DNA from: Saccopteryx bilineata
Taxonomy: Eukaryota > Chordata > Mammalia > Chiroptera > Emballonuridae
Assembly: GCF_036850765.1 (NCBI RefSeq)
Contig: NC_089490.1
Location: 241,862,442 to 241,926,441 of the forward strand
Length of the DNA stretch: 64,000 bases
Direction: 5' to 3'
The number at the start of each line of letters is the position of its first letter. Within the stretch, counting starts at the first letter, position 1. Shown in pieces: positions 36,401 through 48,847 of this stretch. Made by a program: the position numbers and the translations under genes. The notes beneath the pieces were generated by a model, which saw only the letters and a list, made by a program, of their open reading frames with translations, was not told the origin of the DNA and searched no databases.

Positions 36401-39400
36401 CAAAATTCTTTTACTATCTTGAACTAAAATCTATTTCTCTTATCAGCACTTAAAAACCTTCAGTGTAAATTGAATTTTTAAATCATATGATAATAGCACT
36501 GATTATATGAGCAGGTTGAAAAGTATAAAACACAAGGTTGAAGTTATATTATATACAGGGATCTTGAGCTGTCATCTTCCTAAGGAACTAATGTGCATGG
36601 TTGTAAACCCAGCAACTCATCTTTCGGCAAATTACATGTACAACTGTAAGAATACAACAAAATACTAGCTTAATTTTTAGAAGCATCAACATTTTTATTT
36701 AAGCAGCTTAGTCTTCTTAAAAACTGTATTTCTGCTTTTTTTTTTTAAAAGATGTCCTTGCTGATGGTCACTTTACTCGACATATGTAAGTGCTACTAGC
36801 AGGAGCAATGCACGATATACAGACCTTTAGCACATTATACTCGGCTTCCTCCCCCGTTATTACATCAATTTTCTTCAGCAAGCATTCTGGTGGTGATTTA
36901 AAAGAGAGAGCGGCAGCTGATTCAATAAGGGATATATTTTCAATAGTGCCTGTTCCTAAGAGAAAATAGGGGGGAAAACACATAAAAGGCCCCATTTTCT
37001 CTATTGTGCACGTTCTTTGTGGCCCCTATTAAATACATGTTGCTTCCACCTTTTATAATAATGAGTGTTTCCAAAAAAACCAAAGTTCTTGAGTTTAGGT
37101 AAATCTCTTCCATGATTCCCCAGATCATTATGTCAAAAATTTTAAAAAGCTTCCATAGCATGTAACCATATGAATATGCTTTAATCTTTACCAACAAATT
37201 TAAAAATACTGGACTATTGCTTTTGTATTTTATAAATAATAGACAAACGACACAGCAAAATAGGAAATAAACCAGTTGAACCAAATGTTTTACAAATGAA
37301 ATGAGTCTTACTTGAATTTGGAGAATTGAGAGGAGATTTTAGAGTGGATTTGAATGGTTTTTCCTTGGCATGGGAATCATTTTCAAGTTGAGGCTGGGTG
37401 AGGTCTTGAGTACCCTAAGTGGGAAGAAAAGATGTATTTTATCTTCATGTATTTGCAATAAACCAAAAGATATCTTTGTTCTTCTGTCTTAACACAGGGC
37501 CAACAAACCCAACTGCTGTGTTTTTGTTTGGGCTTCCTATGTCCTGAACGGGAACTTCTTCCCTCCCCTCCGAGGACCTTGGTACTGATCCTCTGGAAAC
37601 AATCCAGTTACCCCCAGCCTATTTCAGGGACAATGGGAGACCTTTTAGAGCCCAAAAGGAGCTAACAAGTGTTCCATGCTACCACCAGACTAACCTGATA
37701 CCTATAAGGAGGTGTAACTATTATCTATTTCAAGTTATCTCAGTATTCCCAGCAACTCACTGTTTCTATGCACTGCATTAAAAAATAAAATAAAATAATC
37801 CAGAGAAACCACTGAGCTGTCTCAGAGATCATTTCGTTGCAAGAAGCAACCCAAAGGAGGATAGACACTCAGATAACTCAATCAATAAAGGAAGGAGAGT
37901 TTATTAAGCCAGCGGAGCACATGGAGTTTGTAGTTCCAAAACACGGGCTCCCCGAAGTTGATTTTCTTACAGGTTATATACCTTTACAGTATCTAAGCAA
38001 AGTGCATGTGATTTATTTGTTTAAGGTTTCCCAGGACTCAAGGAGAGGGAAGGGAAAGTTTCAGTGGAGTAAACAAGGGGAAAGGGGTTTCCAGATCACT
38101 GGCCATAGTTACATACAGATCCTGCTGTTCTCATTTTGTATTGTAACTATGGAATATCACTGGCTGACTCTGTTACCCCAGCTGGCTCCTTTTCCTTGTA
38201 TTCTTTTCGTTTCTTGCTTCTAAGCCAAGAGGGGGCCTGCCCCTCCTCCTACAATTTTCATAGAAAGAATCTTAATTTTCCTCCAAGGCAGTTGTTGCCA
38301 ATAATCGCTTTTAAAGGTCTCTGCACAGGTGTTATAATCTAGGTCTATATAAAAAAGACTGAGTAGTTGCCCTGCCATCCATGATAATGAATAGCCTCCT
38401 GCAGAACCGGAAAAATTGAAATGTACTTAGGTTTATATTTTTTCCTTTATAAACTAAAGATTCTTTTACATCAGGGGTCGGGAACCTGTGGCTCGCAGAC
38501 AAATCTTTAATAAAAAAAAATAATAACGTTAAAAATATAAAACATTCTCATGTATTACAATCCATTCATTTCCTATTGCTCATGTTCATGGTTGCGGGTG
38601 GCTGGAGCCAATCACAGCTGTCCTCCGGGACAACACCAAATTTTTATTGGATAATGCGTAACATACACGGGTCATTGTATGGCTCTCATGGAATTACATT
38701 TTAAAATATGTGGTATTCATGGCTCTCTCAGCCAGAAAGTTTCCCGACCCCTATTATACATTATTTAACTGAACATCAAGATATTCTGTCAAAATTGGTA
38801 GAGATAGGTGTAATTGTTTTCATTTTAAGAAAATAGAAACTAAGGCACAGAAAGCTTAACGACTAACTCTAAAAAACCTATGACCAGCTAACAAGTCAGG
38901 AGGATACCCTGACCTGCAAATCACAATGCCACAGGATTATAGGATTAACTAGAGGACAAATACAATCTATCTCTATTGCCCCTGTTTTATCAACTTAAAA
39001 GGTTAGGAATCTCAGGTTCTTTTGTAAACCAAATGTAAACTGCCCATAAGAAATATGCACAAATGCAGCCTCAAAGTAAATCTATGATCCTGACTCGTTC
39101 CCTTGTACTGGTATGTCTCTCTTTACAAGACTATAAGCACCTCTAGCATATGGACTCCTTTAGCTTTGATCATGTGGTTTTCAACCTGGCTATGTGTTAG
39201 AATCACCTGACACCTGGCCTCATGCACAGACATTCTGATCTAATGGCTCAGGGAGATGCCCAGGCATAAGAAATACTTTAAAGGTTCACCAGATGTTTAA
39301 TATGCAGCCAAATTTGACATTTAACAGCAATATTTTATATAGCATAAAAGCACAGTACACTTGTTAAATTGAATTGAATGTTAAGGCTGATCCTATGAGG

Positions 39401-42400
39401 TTTGGAAAGTATTTTGCTTTTGTCTGTGACATCATGAGGAAGCTGTGACTAACCAGTGACAAATTTAGGAGTAAAGGTTATGAAGTAAATGTGCCTAAGT
39501 AAATATATTGCCTGAAACTTCACTCTGGAAGCTGGTCCATTCTGGTTCAGATGCAAATGAGTGGGTCAGCAGCTCGGGGATTACAGGTGTTGACCTTCGA
39601 TTTGGGAGTGGCAGAAGGGTACCTCTACTGAAAAGCCATGGCACTACTCTTGGAATTGAAGTGTAGCTTGAGGCCGGTGGGGAACAAAGTAAATCTTAAA
39701 AGTGACTGATTTGTGGAAGCCCTAAAAATCTTGGAATAAACTGGCCTCCTGAGTTGGTCCTCTTATTAATCTGAGCCCTTTCACGGGTTTTTAATCTCTA
39801 CGGTCTCCTTGGGGCCTTCATGTAACTATCAGCCATAAGGTAAGCTATCCATCTCGACCGACCTTAGCCAAGGTTCTGGTCTGGGTAAAAGCTGGAAAAG
39901 GTCTGAAGATGTGACGGACCAGACTAAGGCAGAGGCTCGTTTGCTCTGCAGCTTTCACTTTGCTGTAGATGCTGTAGTTTTTGCCCCAGCAAAATGCTGT
40001 TTCAGACATGCCCAAGAGGGCAGACCACAACTGCCGCATGCAGTAGGATACTGACTATTGGATGAGGACGGCAGTAATCATAGTTCAGGAGTTCTCCACT
40101 GGGCAGGTCTGTTCCCCTAGGCAAGTGATTTTCCTCTTAAATCTAGCCCTTCAAAAGTTATAGTAACACTTTTTAGAGTGAGAGCTTGAAGGAGAGGGTT
40201 GTGGTTAATGAGAAAAAAAATGGCAAATGATTTTAAATTCATCTTGTTATAAAAATGCAATTGAAAAACTATATTAAAATATTATTATCACTTGAGCTTA
40301 TCTAATTATTGCAGATCATTATGGGATTGTTTTGGGTACCTTTGGTTTAATACAAGTCAAGAACTATTTAGTATTTCTCATCAGTAATAATGTTACAGTT
40401 ATACAATTCTCTTCCTCTGTGGAATCCTTCCTATTATTCTAACACTAAAACGAGCTTCCCAGGGGAATCTCTCCAGTTAAAGAAAGAAAACATGCCTTTG
40501 AACCTAGGAGTTAAAGAAAATGCTCCAATTTAACATTATTTTAATTAACTTGTCTTCAGAAATTTGAAGTGACAGTTCTCTACATAATAATAGAAACGTT
40601 TGCCAAAATCTTACCAAAACTCTTTCTACCATGTTTTCTCCAAAAACGAAATCAGAACTGCAGCTTTTAAAAGAATGCTTATCTTCATTTGATTGACATC
40701 TAAGAAAAAAATATAGGCATTTGTTATTTTATTTTTGTGTGTGTGTATGTTTAATAGCTTTTTAAAATTTTGTTGTACCTTTTGCATTTTTCCTTTTATC
40801 AATGATTTTTTTCATTTTTTAATTTAAAAATGTTTTTCAATTATAGTTTACATTTAATATTATTTTGTATTAGTTTCAGGTGTGCAGCATAGTGGTTAGA
40901 CAATCATATATTTTATAAAGTGTTCCCCCTGATGTTTTCAGTACCCACCTAGCACCACACATAGTTATTACAATATTATTGACTCTATTCCCTGTGCTGT
41001 ACTTTCCATCCCTGTGACAATTTTGTAAATACTGATCTATATTTTTCATCCTTTCACCTTTCACCAGTACTCCCTCCCCAGCAACCATCAGTCTGTTCTC
41101 TGTATCTATGAGTCCGTTTCTGTTTTGTTTGTTTGTTTATATTGCTCTTTGGACTCCATATATCAGTGAAATTACATGGTGTTTGTCTTTCTCTGATTAA
41201 CTTATTTCACTTAGCATAATACCCTTTCTATCTAGTCAAGCTGTTGCAAATGGTAAAATTTTGTTCTTTTTTATGGCCAAGTAATATTCCATTGTATATA
41301 TGTACCACTCTTTTTTTATTCACTTGTTTATTAAATACTTGGGTTGCTTCCATAGCTTGGCTACTGTAAATAACTATATATCTGGAGAAACCTAAAATAT
41401 TAATTCAAAAAAATAAATGCACCCCTATGTTCACTGCAGCATCATTTACCATAGCATTTGCTATGTTAAGTGTATGGATAAAGCCATTTTAAACCTTAGC
41501 AAGAGAAATCATCAGATGACTTAATAGATTTATGTAAAGTAATTAGATTCATCTAATGCTAACTTTCGATTATCTGAAATTAATGAGAAATGAAGAAAAA
41601 ATTGAGACACGTACTTTCCAGGAAATAGTAAAACTATTTGACAGTTGTTACAACCCAGGCTGAGACCTGTCCACATAAGTCCTGTGCCCATCATTGTACT
41701 GTGTGATCAACCAGGCGGGCTGCCCAACCCTTACCTTTTTGCTCTTCCAGCACAGACTCTCCAGTCTCTAATCTCCACTCTCTTCTTCCCCAAATCGCCA
41801 ATGCTTTTAGCAATCAGAGGTCCAGGGCAAAAGCAAAGCCAATGTATATATATTTAGTCAGCTATACTTATCTTTGCATTGGCTTAATTTGTTGTTTATC
41901 TCCCAGAAATGTTTTGTTTGTTTGTTTGAATGTTAAAAGTGTTTTGCATGATGAGACACTCAAAGACATTCAGCTTCTCTCTGCAGCAGATGTACTCCAG
42001 AGTCCACAGTGGGACCCGGGTGCACAGTAGGTGAGTCCTGCGGTTCGTACACTGGCCCTGACCACGTGAGTCCAGGTATGTCCATGCTAGTTTCAATCTT
42101 CCCTCAGATCAAATGTGCCTTCAGCACTGGTACATATTAACTTTCATTTTGCATATATACTGTTTTCTTTATTGTCTACCCAACCTATGTCAATAAATAG
42201 GGCCAAAAGTAACTTAAAAGAAGGGAAAAAAGAATGCCAGCGAAAGAGGAGGAAAGTCTAATCTAATAGATAATTAATGCCTAACTAAATACAAATGTAG
42301 CCGTACCTGTCTGAAATATTCTCACTCACATCAACAAGGCAATGGAGACAATCCAATATTAATATGATGATAGTGAAATATTAGAGACTTTTGAAAAGTG

Positions 42401-44339
42401 TTAGAAACTTGTGTTCTCTATAAAATCTCCTTTGCAACAGAAATATTGGCAATTTATCTCTACAATGTGAGAAAATTATTTTTCAGTAAATGGTTATATA
42501 CCGCTAAAAGAAAGCAAGAAGGAAAAGACAGCACTTACTTACCCTATTGATGTAACACCCAAAATAATTTGGTTAGTAGACAGCTGGACTGAAATTCTGG
42601 CACTTGGCAAGTTGTCACTTAGCAAACAAGAGTTCCTCTCAGAAATCTGAAAGAAATCCATCAAAAAGTTCATTTAAATTGCTTACTTGGGGGGATCAGA
42701 CAAGGAAACAATCGTTATAGTTAAATGTATTGAAAATTTTCTATGTTCTAGTACTGCCCTGAGCATTAGAGGTATGTTACCTCATTTTCTCCTCACAACA
42801 ACTCTACACACTTTGTACATCTATTATTATCTTCATTTTACAGATGAAAAACTAACCTAATTAGAAGTTAAGTGACTCGGCTAGGCTTGGGCAATCAGGA
42901 ACGGGGCTGACATTTGAGCCTGAGTCTATCTGACTCCAGAGATGATACACTTTATAATATTTTAGAAATCCCACTCTTTTTGTTCCTTTTACCTTTTTAG
43001 CCAAATGGAATTCATTCTCATTTTCAGATTAGTAAATCTGTCTTTCAGGTCTGCCTAATCCCTGGAAACATCCTAAGAGCTTCACCATCACCACCATCCA
43101 ATGTGAAAGGAAACTTCATCTCTTCACCTACAAACTCTGGACTGGTAACATAATTAATTAGTTACTCTGATGTGTATATACATGTGCACATTACCTGCAT
43201 TAATGTATAAATGAAGGAATGAGCGCTTTTAAAACTGGAAGAAACCCTATAATGATCTTATCTAGTGTCTCCAATGTTTTGTGAACACCTCCTTTCCCCT
43301 ACCAGATATTTGCAAAGATTTGTTGTAGGGAGCTCATATTTTTAAAGGCAGATGGGGTCTGTTCCCACTTTAATATTATATCTACCAATAGAAATAATTT
43401 TGAACACTTTTCTCATTATGACAGAATTTGAGAGCTGAGAAACATGTATCAAGAGAAAATGTGTAATTGATTAGCAGAGATCAAATACATGTTCATGACT
43501 GAGTCACTCAAAGGATTTATCTTTCAGCCAAAATCAAAGTTTTTACTCTTAGCTTGCTTAAAGTAGTTTTTTAGAAATATATTGCTTACATTGTCACAAT
43601 AAGTGGCTACTGATAACAAGATGAATAAAAATTCTCTGATTTTGATATACAAGTTAATAAGAAACAAGAAATAATGGTGCTATAAAATTTTCACTGGCTC
43701 TATAAATTACATTTATTTTGTCAGAATTTTTAGATAACATTTAACTTTTCTTTATATCTTCAAAGGTCATCATTAAATAAAAAATTCAGTGATGAGCATA
43801 TTTAATTAGGCTTTTTACTTATTAAAAATAAGTTCTATTCATGACCTTAATAAGTTATTCAAGAAGACATGCTTACAAACAATAGCCTGAAAATTTCTCT
43901 TATGCTGAATCATTTAGGTAGAAAATGTGATAAATATATTAAATTTTATTATTTAGATATGCAACAAAGATTTCAAAAAATCATACCAAATAAGAAGTAT
44001 TAATCTACCTTTGATATCATAACATGTAATAAAAATTTTAATCTATAACTTATGGTAGTGCTGTTGCAAAATCAAATGCATCATAACATTGTAGAAATTA
44101 GTCGATATATCATACTTTTCTTATAAATTAAAAAATTAAATAACATGCATCACTTCTTAAATATATAAAAGAATTTAAGTAATATTTAGTGATGATTATT
44201 AGAAGTGAAAACTTTTAATAATATACTGATTTAAAATTTAAAACTTGCTTTACTTACAAATCACATCATAAACCATGCATAAATGATAAAGTGATTTTTA
44301 AAATTCACAAAGGGCCTCATGAAATTATATCTTTACCAA

Positions 44340-44370
<31 letters not shown>

Positions 44371-47300
44371 AGATTTCAAAATATAAAAATGTTGGCAAAT
44401 GCTGAGTTCAACTCCCTCACTTCACTCACAGAAAGAGAAGGTTGGGTGCTTCCTTCCAGGAATGCAAGCATGGGTGGTAGCAGAGGTAGGATTACTACAC
44501 ATCTGACGTTTGTCACTGAATTCATGCAATCACTGTATTTTTAACAGTCCGTGTGTTGCTGTCATGTTCAGTAAGGAAAAACAACACAAAACTAAGTGAC
44601 CAGCCCTCGATAGTTTAGCTGGAAATAAGTGACTGGTGGGGTTAACTCTCAAATTGTAACTAACTGATCTTGTGTCTCATTCCCCTCAAGTGTCCACTTC
44701 CAGAGGACACAGCTAGAACTACAGCAACAGAACATCCCATCCCCTATCAGCATGGCCTGAGCACAATGCCCACGAAGCATGACTCAGCCGCCCACAACAG
44801 TTGGAAGAGAGAATTCTTATCTGTCTCCCAAACCCTCCCAATTCTACTGTTCCTGTGATCCACAAAGATGGTCCTGGAGTGGATCCCTGGTGTGACCTAA
44901 ACCAGCAAAGCCACAGTAGGAGGTCAAGCAGTTGGGGATGCAGCAAATCTCGGTCCCATTTCTAACTCCTGACTCCTGACCTCTGCCACCTCATTGCTCC
45001 CCCTGTTCTTACATGAGATCAGTGCCCCGGAACAAGGACCACTAGGGCTCCCACCTTCTAAGACTCAGCTTTGCAGCTTTGGAGAAACCATAAGACTTAT
45101 TCCTGGGAACAACCTTCCAAGTTAAGGAGACACGCTAAATGAGTTTAATGGGGGCTTCCTGCAACCCAGTCCAGGTGTTCTTCCAGCTCGACCGTGGATT
45201 CTGCAACAGCACAAAGCTCAGACAGCCCCTAATTCTGGCTCCAGGACCTACAACAGCCTACTAAAAGACAGGTGGGAGATTGAGGTCAGTCCTGCCATAG
45301 CAGAATTTTGTTTTTTTTACCTTATTTTTGTTTTTTTCTTTAGTCTTGCAATGTTCCGATGCGTTGTGTCTTACTTTTTCACACCTTTGACCTTGAGGTT
45401 TCTGCAACATAGCGGGTCTTAGAATATGGTCAGGATGTTGCACAGGACCTTAACAGGACAGAATTAAAAGCCAGTTTTTCTTTCTTCCATATCTTTGATT
45501 AATTTAATGATTATTTTCCAAAGTTAGAATTAAATGAGGGCTTAATATTAACTAAGCAAAGACAAACTAGACAGTGAATTGCCTACTACTCACCTCCAGT
45601 CAAAATTTTACTCAATATAACTGTTTATTTTGACCATGAGACTTGGCTTCAAATATATTCATGTTTTATCACTCAGCCTTACCTCATTCCTCCAACACAC
45701 ACATATACAGATTAAAATATAGATGGCGAATCTAATTTCTGAGGTTTTGGTAATGGAAATACTACATACCTTGTTCTGCACTGTTCATGTAAATATTCCT
45801 TTGCACAAGAGTTGGTGTCATAAAAACATTATTTTTCTTCACTGTAAGAAAAAATATTTAGAAAAATTTAAATCTGAGATTGGGTCAGTTTCGGCACTTT
45901 TTGGGTTTTAACAGTCCTTCACTGAACTCATCAGTAGATGTCACTGTTGGCACTAGAGTAGCAGGCTTTGCACAGGGAAGTGCTGATCCTGCTAAAATGG
46001 ATGAGTTTTGCTACATAGTGAGTTTTGCTACATAGTTCTGTTTACTGTCATAAATGTAGGTGTAACTTAGGTCACTAACAGAATAGGCTGTCTTTAGAAT
46101 TATGACCTAGAGTACTGAGACGAACTCTACATTGACAAATTCTACTGAGACAAAATCTAAATTGATAATGAACCCTCTGTGTGCATTGATATATTCTTCT
46201 TATAGAATGTTATAAAATTGTTAGCAAATTCTGCCCCTCTCCTCACTTTAACAATATCCGAAGATAGAAATAAAACCATTATGATACGTTATTTTTCTAT
46301 GAAGTGTGTTTGTGGTGTAAGTGGTGGTGGCTACAAGAACAGAACTACTATCCATTTCAAGGAGATCGCCTATTGGTGGCAAATTGCAGAATCAGCAACC
46401 ATTGAGCATTTGAGAAAGGGAGATGAGAAAAGAATAAGAATTGCTTCTTCAAAGTATTATAACCTATTACACACTTGGGGGTAGAATTGCTTCTCTAATT
46501 CAAAATTCAATTAAAGGTGCTTATGATCTTTATAATTGAAAAAAAATGAATGAATGGACCACATAAAATTATACAACTTTTCTCCATTTCAACACCACCA
46601 ACATTCTGCATATATATACAAAGAAATGGTGCTTACTAATATGAATGTTTCTTTATTCAGTCTTTCCTTTTCTGTGTGTCTGGTTTTTTTGTCTGATTAA
46701 AATAAAAAATATTAAAGCAGTTATCTAGATCAGTGGTCCCCAACCCCTGGGCCGTGGACCGGTACCGGTCCATGGGCCATTTGGTACCAGTCTGCAGAGA
46801 AAGAATAAATAACTTACATTACTCCCATTTTATTTATATTTAAGTCTGAATGATGTTTTATTTTTAAAAAATGACCAGAATCCCTCTGTTACATTCGTCT
46901 AAGACTCACTCTTGATGCTTGTCTCGTAAGTTCGACAATTATATTTAAAAATACCACAGTTTTTATGCCAGTTGCATAATTTCATTTTGTGCATTTATCC
47001 ATCCCACCCTAAAGGCCGGTCTGTGAAAATATTTTCTGACATTAAACAAAAGGTTGGGGACCACTGATCTAGATAACTGAAAACCATCCCTTTGCTTTAT
47101 GCACAAATACAATATAACAAATCCTCTAGGATTAGGACCCCGATTCCTCTTAATGTCTGTAAGGTATCAGTGAGGTTTATAGGAGGCCTTTTAAGTTAGA
47201 AAGCATCTCTTCTGTATCTGAAAGGTGTCTGACAAATTGTTGCTTAATCATTCATAGAATGATTAACAAAAACATAAATTCATTAATTTGAAAATTTGGC

Positions 47301-48812
47301 GGTTCCCAGGTAGATGGAGATCAGTTAATAATTCAGAAAAAGTTTGTATTTTTCATTCCTGGTGGTAAGCATCACTTGCAAAAGGCAGTTGATTGTTCAG
47401 TAGAAGCAAAAACACACAAGAATATAAATCATATTAATGTAGCAAATGTTTCAACCATTTCAAAGATTTTAGTATAATAAAATAGTTTTACTTAGCAAAG
47501 TATAATTAATTTCAAATTAAAAATAAGTAATGTTTTAATTAGTTAAAAATACAAAAAATTATATTCTAAACTTTAAAATATAAATCTAAACCATAAACTT
47601 TAGAATAAGAATCTAAAGCATAGCTGTATATTTGGAATACTATATATATATTATAAGCCATAGACATGAACAAAAATAAGTAAAATTAAGAAAGTTATTC
47701 TATAGGGCTGCCTTATACAATATATTGCTATCATAAATATGAAATTCTAAAAAAATAAAAAACCCAAGCTCAAACTTTTCACCAATAATAAACAAATATC
47801 ATGTCTGAATTTGTGGTATTGTTAAGGTATTCTTCCATACATACTTTGCTAAATCCTCTATTTCATATGCCACTAAAATGTCAGCATTTTATAGTACCTG
47901 AGAAAGAAAGATCATCATTAATGAGAATGGATTTTGAAAAGTCAGAGTGTCAGGCTTAAGGTTCTAGAAACTCTTTATTACCTGGGCCAGTAGGGGGGAA
48001 GGTTGGGAGGTCAGTGAAGGATGATGATCTCATTCGCTTCTGGGACAAGGTTGACACTAAAAGCAGATTGCAAACTGAAGTCAATTAGGAAGTGGCTTTT
48101 TGTTTCTTTTGATTTGGATTTTTTGCTGTTTCAGAAATTTTTCTACATACTTGTTTAGAAAAAAAAATCTGTATTTTGTCAATAAAAATAAAGTGTGCAT
48201 CCGGTAGGGATTATAAATGAACTTCTATTCAACTCAGTAAATTTTGAGTGCTCACTCTGTTTAAGAGACTCTATCGGGCATGAAGACAGGCTCAAGGAAC
48301 TTAAAAGTGGAGGAGACAGACAGACGTAAACAGGAATAGCTGCATTACAGGGCAGAGGACAACGCAATCAATCACAAAAGGAACCACTGGAGTGCTTTGA
48401 GTGGAGAAAAGAGGCCAACTACATCACTAGTTTACTCAGAATGCAGTAGTCTTATGATGAAGTTCTTAGAATAAAATGCCATTTTAAAAGGCAGACATCT
48501 ATTTATTTAAGTAGACAGTTACTTAGGAGAGAGTAGCCCTTTTCCCTGCAAAGCTAATAGAGACTGAATGCAGAAACTCTGTAACCATAGCAAAATACAA
48601 AGGGGGGGGGAACCAAATCACTTGCAATCCCATGACCTAAAATAGCCATTGCTAGCTTTGGTCCTTTCAGTGATTCTTCAATGTTGATCAATTGAATGTA
48701 GTTGCTATACAATTCATTTTATAGACTGTTGTCTTCATAGAGCCATGTATGTTATTTTATTATTTTTTTAATTTATATTTATTTATTTTAAGATTTTATT
48801 TATTCATTTGAG

Positions 48813-48847
<35 letters not shown>

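Larger units (their letters stand above)
37415..40614 (-). other. RANBP3L intron
   Basis: 3.2 kb. Holds an LTR-like stretch (37.82-38.3 kb), a hAT element (38.47-38.75 kb) and a MER5-like relic (39.17-39.3 kb). From 39.3 to 40.6 kb nothing was recognised. Confidence 0.65.
42647..45320 (-). other. RANBP3L intron
   Basis: MIR-like sequence at 42.74-42.93 kb and an (AAAT)n tract at 44.34 kb. The 43-44.3 kb part is very AT-rich; 44.4-45.3 kb is less so but holds no recognised feature. Confidence 0.65.

Noticed and set aside
37837..38223. 128-codon plus-strand open frame
   Set aside because: Lies within an LTR-like non-coding stretch; no family resemblance.
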